The position numbers and the translations under genes were made by a program. From JBBRLA01 sp038231615 (GTDB lineage: Bacteria > Myxococcota_A > Polyangia > Palsa-1104 > JAEUJZ01): a stretch of DNA of 23,233 nt. The number at the start of each line of letters is the position of its first letter. The stretch's first letter is position 1. The notes beneath the pieces were generated by a model. That model did not search any database. It was not told the origin of the DNA and saw only the letters and a list, made by a program, of their open reading frames with translations. Shown here piece after piece: positions 1 through 6,201 of this stretch. The stretch is taken from the NCBI GenBank assembly GCA_038231615.1, contig JBBRLA010000043.1, positions 1-23,233 of the forward strand, in the 5' to 3' direction.

Positions 1-277
1 CGGCAAGAAGGCGATCCGGGACGTGCCGAACTGGGTGTGTGAAGTGCTCTCGCCCTCGACCGCCGGCCGGGACCTCGGCAAGAAGCTTGGCATCTATCAC
101 GCGGGCAAGGTGGGACACTACTGGATCGTGGACCCTGATCATCGGACGGTGTCCGTGTACCGGTGGACCCGGGAAGGCTACCTGGTGGTCACCGTCGCCA
201 GTGAGGGCGACGTCCTGAGAGGCGAGCCGTTTGGCGAGGCCGAGATCGCGGTCGCCGATCTCTTCTCCGAGGAGTAG
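1..277 (+). CDS. Uma2-family endonuclease, 3' part only
   Basis: The reading frame is open from the first bases of the window and stops at 275-277, so only about 91 C-terminal residues are present. Visible are the motif PNWVCEVLSPST, then K-x3-Y-x3-KVGHYWIVDP, which are the core of Uma2 (DUF820) proteins; family members have a PD-(D/E)XK nuclease-like fold. The Glu in 'CEVLSPST' and the following Lys fit the usual active-site pattern. The biological role of Uma2 proteins is poorly known; they are abundant and often multicopy in Myxococcota, Cyanobacteria and Planctomycetes. A second, broken Uma2 gene lies at 20507-21282. The GTG at 23 is internal to the domain and not a real start. Confidence 0.88.
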   Translation, partial: GKKAIRDVPNWVCEVLSPSTAGRDLGKKLGIYHAGKVGHYWIVDPDHRTVSVYRWTREGYLVVTVASEGDVLRGEPFGEAEIAVADLFSEE

Positions 278-325
278 CGCCGGCGGAGTCGAGGCTGGCG
301 AATCCGTCATTTTTCAACTACCCTG

Positions 326-571
326 ATGAAGATGCAGGGCAAACCTTATTTTGTGCGGGCCGAGTGGGACGAAGAGGCTCAGGTATGGGTGGCCACCAGC
401 GATGATGTGCCGGGCCTGGTCACTGAGGCCGACACCGCGGAGGGCCTGCTCGCCAAGCTGCGGGTCCTTATTCCTGAACTGCTCGAAGCAAATGGCCAGG
501 CGATCACTGACTCCGTCCCCTTCGAGCTGCTGACTCGCCGCTTTGAAACCATTCCCCGACGTGCTGCCTGA
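326..571 (+). CDS. hicB: HicB-like antitoxin (DUF1902 type)
   Basis: This 81-residue protein has the small beta-alpha fold sequence of HicB antitoxins: YFVRAEWDEEAQVWVATSDD followed by VPGLVTEA and an amphipathic helix (AEGLLAKLRVLIPELL). The form matches DUF1902/HicB. It would neutralise the HicA toxin encoded immediately downstream; the stop codon TGA (569-571) shares its last base with the toxin ATG, so the two are translationally coupled. The order antitoxin then toxin is the reverse of the classical hicAB operon but is common for DUF1902 pairs. There is no separate C-terminal DNA-binding domain, so autoregulation is uncertain. A second ATG two codons in (332) is an equally possible start, since no clear Shine-Dalgarno precedes either. 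Confidence 0.85.
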   Translation: MKMQGKPYFVRAEWDEEAQVWVATSDDVPGLVTEADTAEGLLAKLRVLIPELLEANGQAITDSVPFELLTRRFETIPRRAA

Positions 572-765
572 TGGCCGACTTCTCCCCTGAACTCAAGCGC
601 TTGTTGCAAGCCACTGGTTGTCGCTTCGACCGCCAGGGAAAGGGCGATCACGAGATCTGGTACAGCCCGATCACCAACACGCGCTTCCCGGTGGACAGCA
701 AAATCAAGTCCAAGCACACCGCCAACGGGATACTCAAACAAGCTGGGTTGCCCAAGAAGTTCTGA
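571..765 (+). CDS. hicA: HicA-like mRNA interferase toxin
   Basis: A 64-residue protein of typical HicA length with the double-stranded RNA-binding-like fold. The conserved catalytic His is present at residue 27 in GKGDHEIWYSP, preceded by the Gly-rich turn, and the C-terminus has HTANGILKQAGL, as in HicA proteins. HicA cleaves mRNA when not bound by HicB. It overlaps hicB by one base. The coding capacity seems intact, so the module could be functional. It sits in an accessory stretch between a Uma2 gene and a broken lipoprotein gene, which fits a mobile or addictive module. Confidence 0.88.
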   Translation: MADFSPELKRLLQATGCRFDRQGKGDHEIWYSPITNTRFPVDSKIKSKHTANGILKQAGLPKKF

Positions 766-766
766 A

Positions 767-794
767 TTGATATTTAGATTAGATTACATATAAA
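767..794 (+). promoter_or_regulatory. AT-rich sigma70-like promoter
   Basis: Directly after hicA the composition switches to a roughly 50-bp AT-rich island in an otherwise GC-rich window. It contains TTGATA (767-772), a 16-bp spacer and TATAAA (789-794), about 30 bp before the ATG at 824. This matches a sigma70-type -35/-10 pair reading into the lipoprotein gene. AT-richness alone makes chance matches likelier, so this is a prediction. Confidence 0.45.
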
Positions 795-823
795 ACTTTC
801 AATTTAAGACACCATTAGGGCCG

Positions 824-1476
824 ATGCGCATTCGTCTACTGTCTTCACCGGGGCCCTTGCTGGCGTTGTTCCTGCTGGGTTGTCCCGACAATCCCGCCCC
901 GGCCCCCGCCGCACAGGGGGAACTTGCGCCGCCCCCGCAGGCCCCGCCCCCGGCGCAGTGGCAGGGGCTGCCCTTCCCGCGCACCGACGGCGGTGTCTAC
1001 GAGGTGATCAGCGTCCCCGGCGCCAGCCTGACCAACGACCCGACCCTGAGCGACCGCGTCACCGCCCTGTCCGACTGCGCCGACATGATCGTCGATTGCT
1101 ACAACCCGCCCGCCCGATCCATGGACAACTGCGTGAGCGCGGCCCCGGCCTGCAAGACCCTGCTGCCCCACCGCCTGCCGCGACGCCTACGCGGGCGCCC
1201 GTCAGAAGGGACACCCTTTCGACGGGTGCGGACAGCTACGACGTCGGCGTGCTCGGGGGGGTGCGGAGCCTGCTGATGAGCGGGGATGGGACCTGGCTCT
1301 ACGTGGGCGACGATCAAGGCAATGTGACCGCGCTGCCCATCGAGCTGTGGGACGGCAACCACGAGCGTCTGCCCTTCGACCACACCGGGGGTTGCCTCAG
1401 CGGCACCGGCAAGACCGTCCCCTGTCCCGCCACCCTCACCTTGGGCAGCGCTGTGCGCGACATGCAGGCGATGTGA
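824..1476 (+). pseudogene. Lipoprotein gene with two frameshifts
   Basis: The N-terminus is a clear lipoprotein signal (basic start, hydrophobic stretch, lipobox LLGC with Cys20), followed by a Pro/Ala linker and a domain with spaced cysteines (ALSDCADMIVDCYNPP, NCVSAAPACKT). The plausible protein then jumps frame: around 1158-1161 it continues in another frame as CCPTACRDAYAGARQKG, and around 1221-1231 it jumps again to SYDVGVLGGVRSLLMSGDGT then WLYVGDDQGNVTALPIEL, which resembles a beta-propeller blade, ending at the TGA at 1474-1476. All three segments read as real protein and none continues in a single frame. I call it a decayed gene; two indel errors in an assembly would look the same. 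Function unknown; it would have been an outer-membrane or periplasm-facing lipoprotein. Confidence 0.6.
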
Positions 1477-1561
1477 CAGCCATGGATGGAATAGGCTCGA
1501 CCAAAAGCGTATCATCCCCCCGCATGTTCGACGATGTTGCCGGGGCCTTGGCAGGTGGCTT

Positions 1562-3112
1562 TCAAGTCGTTGTCCGTTGCAAGAGCGCCACTGCCTCGAC
1601 GTGCGCGGTGTGTGGGTGCATGTCGTAGGGGGTGACTCGCACCACCTGGTAGCCGTGCTCTTGCAAGAAGACGAGGTCGCGGGCCAGGGTGTCCGGGTCA
1701 CAGCTCACGTAGGCCAGCGCCCGCGGGCCCAGCGCCGCCACCCGTTTCAGCACCTCGCCGTCGCAGCCCCGCCGCGGCGGGTTCAGCACGACCAGCGTCG
1801 GACGAGCCATGATCTCCCCTTCCTGGCCGGCAGCGTCGCCCATGCGTCCGAGCACCGCCGCCGCGTCACCGCAGAGGAAGCGCGCCTGCCCCGCCGAGAC
1901 CCCGGCCCGCTCCGCCCCGGCCACCGCGTCCGCCACCGCCGCCGGGTTCTCCTCGACGCCTACGATGGCGGCCAGTCCGCGCTGACGGTGCCACAGGCAA
2001 AGGGCGATGCCGCCCACGCCGCAATACAGATCGAGCAGCGCCTCTCCCGGCTGCGGCGCCAGCGCCTCGGCCACGTCGGCGTAGATGCGGGCGGCCACCT
2101 CCCGGTTCACCTGCAAGAACGATCGCGGCGAGATGCGCAGGCGCACCGGCCCTACGTCATCCCAGATCGCCGCCTCGCCGAAAAGCACCCGATCCTCCGG
2201 CCCCTGGGCGTTCATCCCAGCATCCTCCGGCCCCAGCCGCGTCGCTCGCCCCAGCGGTTCCGCCTGAAGCAACACATTCCCCTGCGCCCGGTTCTCATGA
2301 AGTACCACCCCGCTGACCTCCGGGTGCGCCGCCACCAGCCGCTCCGCCAGTTCTCGCAGCGGCCCCAGTTCCCCGATCTCCCCCAACACCAGGCTCACCT
2401 GCACCTGCCCTCGCCCCTGCACCACGCCGTCCCGCAGCAGCACATAGCGCAGCCCCCAAAGCCCGGTTCCCTCGTCATACACCGAGAGCCCGAGTTGCCC
2501 CCACAACGTCGCAATGCCGCCCGCCACCCGGTCCAGCACCGGCTCCACGATGCGGCAGCCGTCCATGTCGACCACTTCGTGAGACCGCGGCGCATACGCC
2601 CCCAGCACCACCCGGTCCCCCCGCTGCACCGCCACCAGCTTGGACCGGTTCCGATAGCGCAAGCCTTCCGCCTCCCCCGCCGCCACGCACGCCGGCACCT
2701 CCTTTACCGGCACCCCCGCCCGCACCAGCGCCCGCACCAGCAGTTCCCGCTTCCACACCCGCTGCGCCTCGTACGAGAGGTGCTGCATCATGCACCCCCC
2801 GCACTGCCCATAGCCCGGGCACACCGGGATCACCCGCTCCGGGGCCGCCGATCGCCGAGTGACCAGATCCGCCCAGACGTCCGCCGTGTGGGGGCTGCGG
2901 TGCTGCACCCGTGCCTCTGCCTCCTCACCGGGCAAAAGACCCGCTACGTGGATCGCCACGTCCTCGAAGCGCGCCACCCCCGCGCCGGCATGGTCCAGGT
3001 GCTCCGCCCGCAACGTCAGGCGGTGCCCCCGGTTCAGCTTTCTCCAGCGTTTGCCCGTCTCGTTCGGCGGCGGCCCGCTCGCTTCTTTTTCCTGCTGGCT
3101 TGCAAATGACAT
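1562..3112 (-). CDS. rlmD: 23S rRNA (uracil-C5)-methyltransferase RlmD/TrmA family
   Basis: The 516-residue protein methylates C5 of a uridine in 23S rRNA (U1939 in E. coli numbering if it is a true RlmD). Domains: TRAM at about 30-85; a four-cysteine iron-sulfur site C98-x5-C104-x2-C107 with C186 (DMDGC); then a SAM-dependent methyltransferase domain with LLDLYCGVGG (359-368), NPPRRGC (444-450), the nucleophile C471 in YVSCDP and the general-base Glu505 in HTAHVE. All expected residues are present. I chose the ATG at 3112 over a TTG at 3154, which would run up to the start of the divergent mnmA gene; no strong ribosome site is visible. Members differ in target base (RlmC/RlmD/RumA), so the exact uridine is inferred. 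Confidence 0.9.
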   Translation of the reverse strand: MSFASQQEKEASGPPPNETGKRWRKLNRGHRLTLRAEHLDHAGAGVARFEDVAIHVAGLLPGEEAEARVQHRSPHTADVWADLVTRRSAAPERVIPVCPGYGQCGGCMMQHLSYEAQRVWKRELLVRALVRAGVPVKEVPACVAAGEAEGLRYRNRSKLVAVQRGDRVVLGAYAPRSHEVVDMDGCRIVEPVLDRVAGGIATLWGQLGLSVYDEGTGLWGLRYVLLRDGVVQGRGQVQVSLVLGEIGELGPLRELAERLVAAHPEVSGVVLHENRAQGNVLLQAEPLGRATRLGPEDAGMNAQGPEDRVLFGEAAIWDDVGPVRLRISPRSFLQVNREVAARIYADVAEALAPQPGEALLDLYCGVGGIALCLWHRQRGLAAIVGVEENPAAVADAVAGAERAGVSAGQARFLCGDAAAVLGRMGDAAGQEGEIMARPTLVVLNPPRRGCDGEVLKRVAALGPRALAYVSCDPDTLARDLVFLQEHGYQVVRVTPYDMHPHTAHVEAVALLQRTTT

Positions 3113-3156
3113 CAATGGTGGGCAGAAATGTACTTCATTCCAGGTAACACACAACC

Positions 3157-4308
3157 ATGAACACCGCCGATTCTCCGCTGATCGTGGTCGCGCTTTCCGG
3201 CGGGGTAGACAGCGCGACTTGCGCCGGGCTCCTGGTCGAGGCCGGGCACCGCGTCGCCGCCATCTCCATGCGCCTGTATAACGCCGCCGGCACCCCGGCC
3301 TCGTCCGGGGGGCGCTGCTGCGGCCCCCGCGACCTGGAGGACGCCCGCGCCGTCTGCGCCCACCTGAACATCCCGTTCTACGTCGCCAACTACGAGGCCG
3401 CCTTCAAGCAGGCCGTCATCGACGACTTCGTCGCCAACTACAGTCAGGGGCGCACCCCCAACCCCTGCGTCCGCTGCAACGAGAAGGTCAAGTTCCTGCC
3501 GCTGCTCCACCGGGCCCGCGCCTTGGGCGCCGCCTCCCTGTGCACCGGCCACTACGCCCGCCTTGACCCCGATCCGGCCACCGGCCAGACCCGCCTGCGC
3601 CGGGCCCACGACCCGCGCAAGGACCAGTCCTATTTCCTGTTCAGCATGCCCCGCGACTCCCTGGCCTACGTTCGCTTCCCCTTGGGCAACTTGACCAAAG
3701 AGGAGGTCCGCGCCCACGCCCGCCGCCTGGGCCTGCCCAACGCTGACAAGCCCGAGTCCCAGGAGATCTGCTTCGTCCCCGATGGAGACCACGCCGCCTT
3801 CGTCGAACGCGCCGCCGGCCGCCTGGACGGGGAGATCGTGGACACCCAGGGCGCGGTGGTCGGCCGCCACCAGGGCATCCACCGCTTCACCATCGGCCAG
3901 CGCCGCGGCATCGGAGTAGGTCTGGGCGAGCCGCGCTACGTCGTCGGCATCGACGCGCTGACACGGCAGGTGCGCATCGGCCCCCGCGCCGCCCTGGCTC
4001 GGAGCGCCGCCACGATCGCCGAGGCCCGCTGGCTGGTGGACCCGCCGAAAGAGGGCACGTCCATCGAGGCGCAGGTCCAGATCCGCTACCGCCACGCGCC
4101 ACAGCGGGCCACCCTGCGCGTGCTCCCGGGGGCCGTGGTGCACGTCGAGTTCGCCGAGCCGGAACACGCGGTGGCCGCAGGACAGGCCGCGGTGATCTAC
4201 GACGGCGACGTGGTACTAGGCGGCGGCTTCATCGCCGCGTCGGCCGAGAGCGCCAACCAGGCTTCGGGGGGTGAAAAAGGTCAGTCTTCCGGCCTCCTTA
4301 CGCGGTGA
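3157..4308 (+). CDS. mnmA: tRNA-specific 2-thiouridylase MnmA
   Basis: The 383-residue enzyme adds sulfur to C2 of the wobble uridine in tRNAs for Lys, Glu and Gln. The ATP PP-loop SGGVDS is at 14-19; the two catalytic cysteines are C104 (NPCVRCN) and C205 (SQEICF), both intact. The central and C-terminal beta-barrel domains follow (RFTIGQRRG, and VLGGGFI near the normal end). An AGGTAA ribosome site lies about 10 bp before the ATG. It is divergent from rlmD, with only 44 bp between the starts, pairing two RNA-modification genes. After the usual GGGFI ending the protein carries about 28 extra residues, the last ~13 of which are encoded by a short repeat that also forms the downstream hairpin; the tail is probably unstructured. 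Confidence 0.95.
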   Translation: MNTADSPLIVVALSGGVDSATCAGLLVEAGHRVAAISMRLYNAAGTPASSGGRCCGPRDLEDARAVCAHLNIPFYVANYEAAFKQAVIDDFVANYSQGRTPNPCVRCNEKVKFLPLLHRARALGAASLCTGHYARLDPDPATGQTRLRRAHDPRKDQSYFLFSMPRDSLAYVRFPLGNLTKEEVRAHARRLGLPNADKPESQEICFVPDGDHAAFVERAAGRLDGEIVDTQGAVVGRHQGIHRFTIGQRRGIGVGLGEPRYVVGIDALTRQVRIGPRAALARSAATIAEARWLVDPPKEGTSIEAQVQIRYRHAPQRATLRVLPGAVVHVEFAEPEHAVAAGQAAVIYDGDVVLGGGFIAASAESANQASGGEKGQSSGLLTR

Positions 4309-4323
4309 AAAGGGTCAGTCTCC
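4270..4323. repeat. Short direct repeat at the 3' end of mnmA
   Basis: Two near-identical copies of about 20 bp, GGTGAAAA(A/G)GGTCAGTCT, occur at 4270-4290 and 4304-4323, and an inverted third part copy (CTGACC then T5 ACC) follows at 4323-4338. The first copy is wholly inside the mnmA reading frame and the second contains its stop codon. The base content differs from the surrounding gene, which suggests a dispersed intergenic repeat that moved into the gene end. Confidence 0.7.
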
Positions 4324-4338
4324 TGACCTTTTTACCGC
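4302..4338. terminator. Bidirectional hairpin holding both stop codons
   Basis: The left arm (4302-4318, GCGGTGAAAAGGGTCAG) pairs with the right arm (4323-4338, CTGACCTTTTTACCGC) around a 4-base loop, with one bulge and few mismatches. The mnmA stop TGA (4306-4308) lies in the left arm and the acyltransferase stop TAA (minus strand, 4332-4334) in the right arm. A run of five T lies inside the arm and not after it, so it is not a textbook intrinsic terminator, but its position between convergent genes fits transcription termination or 3'-end protection on both strands. Confidence 0.6.
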
Positions 4339-5147
4339 GGCAGCGACTGCCGGTAGGCCCGCTCTTCCTGCCCCAGTTCATAGATCCGGCGCACCAGCGC
4401 ATCCGCGATCCGCTTGTGAGACGCCAGCCGGTCCCCATAGGCCCGGAACGGAGTCAGGTCCATCGGCTCCCCGAACACCGCCACCACCCGCTTGGTCCCT
4501 CGCAGGTTCCCCACGATGTCGCTCACCACGTCATTCGAGAGCCCATGGATGAACGCCGGCACTACCACCGGCCAGGTCCCCATCACCAGCTTGCCTACCC
4601 CGGGCTGCGCCGGCAATGGTTCATAGGGGTCGGCGTTCTGGTTCCGTCGCCCCTCGGGATGGAACCCGACCATCACGCTGCCCCGACGCATGACCTCCAT
4701 CACCCGATAAAGCGACCAGCGATTGAAGGCCTGTTTCGCCGGCTCACGGAAGAACGGCGGATACATGCGCCCGCCGCCCACCAGCAGGTTCACCACCACC
4801 CCGGCCGCCCGCTGATAGAAAAAGTCCGCCCGCACCGGGCAAAGCACCGGCTGCCGCAGCGCCGTGAAGCGGTGCAGAAGCAGCATCAGCATATATAGGT
4901 CCGAAAAGCTGCGGTGGTTCGACACCAGCAGGATGCCCTGATCCGGCCGCAGCCCGGCCAGCCGCGAAAGCCCCAGCGGAACCATCATCCGCCGCGAGCC
5001 GAAAGTCATCCAGCCGACCCCGATGGTGCGCAGCCACGCCTCGGTCAACGGCAGCGCACGCCGGTGCAGGCCATCCATCAGTCGAAAGGTGAACTTCTCG
5101 AAGGGGTCCAGAAGCTCCAGTGGGGGCTCCCCAGTCGCAGGCTCCAT
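4332..5147 (-). CDS. PlsC-like 1-acyl-glycerol-3-phosphate acyltransferase
   Basis: A 271-residue membrane-associated acyltransferase. The catalytic HX4D motif is H78 to D83 in SNHRSFSDLY, and the substrate-binding block is FHPEGRRN (162-169, in place of the common FPEGTRS). A hydrophobic stretch near 112-123 and the length fit the PlsC/LPLAT superfamily, which transfers acyl chains to lysophosphatidate or related lipids. The divergent PEGRRN block means the acceptor may not be lysophosphatidate. It is the third of three minus-strand genes (kinase homologue, BKACE, acyltransferase) and may be transcribed with them across a 116-bp gap that contains an inverted repeat close to its start. Confidence 0.8.
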   Translation of the reverse strand: MEPATGEPPLELLDPFEKFTFRLMDGLHRRALPLTEAWLRTIGVGWMTFGSRRMMVPLGLSRLAGLRPDQGILLVSNHRSFSDLYMLMLLLHRFTALRQPVLCPVRADFFYQRAAGVVVNLLVGGGRMYPPFFREPAKQAFNRWSLYRVMEVMRRGSVMVGFHPEGRRNQNADPYEPLPAQPGVGKLVMGTWPVVVPAFIHGLSNDVVSDIVGNLRGTKRVVAVFGEPMDLTPFRAYGDRLASHKRIADALVRRIYELGQEERAYRQSLPR

Positions 5148-5152
5148 AGATA

Positions 5153-5175
5153 GCGGTAGAGTACCCCGCTACCGC
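5153..5175. repeat. 7-bp inverted repeat upstream of acyltransferase start
   Basis: GCGGTAG (5153-5159) and CTACCGC (5169-5175) are perfect complements separated by 9 bp, starting 6 bp upstream of the acyltransferase ATG (minus strand). It overlaps the place where a ribosome site should be and none is obvious, so it could be a translational hairpin or an operator. Short inverted repeats arise by chance in GC-rich DNA. Confidence 0.35.
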
Positions 5176-5263
5176 AGCCAGGGCAAGGCCGCTTCTTGGG
5201 CCCGCAGCGCCCGAAGCCCGTGGCCACACGAAGAAAGCCCGTGGCCGACAGAAGCCAGATGGC

Positions 5264-6142
5264 TTACGCCCGCGTGGGGATGCCCAGGATCTGCCGCGCT
5301 TCTTGCGGGGTGGCCGGCTCCCTGCCGCATTCCCGGGAGACCCGCACCAGGGCCTCGATCAGCCGGCCGTTCGAGTCTGCCTTGCTGCCATCGGGCAGAT
5401 AAAAAGTGTCCTCCAGCCCCGTGCGAAGCTGCCCGCCCAGTTCCGCCGAACGCCGGTGCACCGGCCACACATCCTCCCTGCCGATGACGATGGTCTGAAA
5501 GTGCGCCCCCGCGGGCAGTTCCTCGATCAAAAGCGGCAGCCAGGCAGCCTTGGCGGGCATGCCGCTTTGGACTCCCATCACGAAGGATACATGCGCCGGG
5601 GCGCGCAAAAGCCCGACCTGCTGATAAAGAGCGACCGAACGCACGATCCCGGTGTCGAAGCACTCGCACTCCGGCAGCACCGAGAGTTCGTCCATGGCTT
5701 TGACGAAGCGCGCGACCTTTTCTACCGGGTTGTCAAAGAGGATCGGCGGCCAAGCCCAGCGCCCGTCGGCCCGCGCCCTCAGGTAGTTCAGCGAGCCGGA
5801 GTTTAGCGCGGCCATCTCCGGGCGCACCCGGCGCAGGCACGAAAGCGGCCCCGAGATGTCGTCGCCGACGACCCCGGTGGACATGTTGATGAGCAGCTCG
5901 GGGACCGCGGCGCGGATGGCCGCGTCGATCTCGGCCACCACGTCGGGGTCCCAGGTCGGGAAGCGTCCCATCCCCGGGCCCTGCTGCCGGTAGTGGCAGT
6001 GGACCACCGTGGCGCCCGCGGCGAAGGCCTCTCGGGCGGCGGCGGCCATCTCCTCGGGAGTGACCGGGACCCGGTGCTGCGCCGGATCGGTGAGCACGCC
6101 GGTGAGCGCGCAGGTGACGACGACCTTGTCGGAGAGACTCAT
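5264..6142 (-). CDS. BKACE-family beta-keto acid cleavage enzyme (DUF849)
   Basis: A 292-residue TIM-barrel protein of the family typified by Kce, 3-keto-5-aminohexanoate cleavage enzyme, which condenses a beta-keto acid with acetyl-CoA to give acetoacetate and a CoA ester. Seen: an N-terminal beta strand with CALTGVLT, zinc ligands H48 and H50 in VVHCHYR, PECECFDTG at 158-166, and RTGLED (240-245) whose Glu244 corresponds to the third zinc ligand in characterised Kce. No lysine-fermentation genes are next to it, so the substrate is unknown; BKACE members act on many keto acids. The motif after HCH is QQGPGMGR, unlike the common RDPDG, hinting at a different substrate pocket. It lies 59 bp downstream of the kinase homologue on the same strand. 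Confidence 0.85.
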   Translation of the reverse strand: MSLSDKVVVTCALTGVLTDPAQHRVPVTPEEMAAAAREAFAAGATVVHCHYRQQGPGMGRFPTWDPDVVAEIDAAIRAAVPELLINMSTGVVGDDISGPLSCLRRVRPEMAALNSGSLNYLRARADGRWAWPPILFDNPVEKVARFVKAMDELSVLPECECFDTGIVRSVALYQQVGLLRAPAHVSFVMGVQSGMPAKAAWLPLLIEELPAGAHFQTIVIGREDVWPVHRRSAELGGQLRTGLEDTFYLPDGSKADSNGRLIEALVRVSRECGREPATPQEARQILGIPTRA

Positions 6143-6201
6143 CCCCAGAAGTTACTCCCGGCAGGCCCGCGTTTCAACCGCCAGGGGACTGGCCAGGGCA
6201 G

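Noticed and set aside
1577..3109. 510-residue plus-strand frame opposite rlmD
   Set aside because: Its translation is His/Arg/Pro-rich with no domain, and the opposite strand has all RlmD motifs; it is a GC-codon-bias shadow.
5190..5260. Direct repeat of AAGCCCGTGGCC
   Set aside because: Two short copies in a 116-bp GC-rich spacer with no other structure; could easily be chance.
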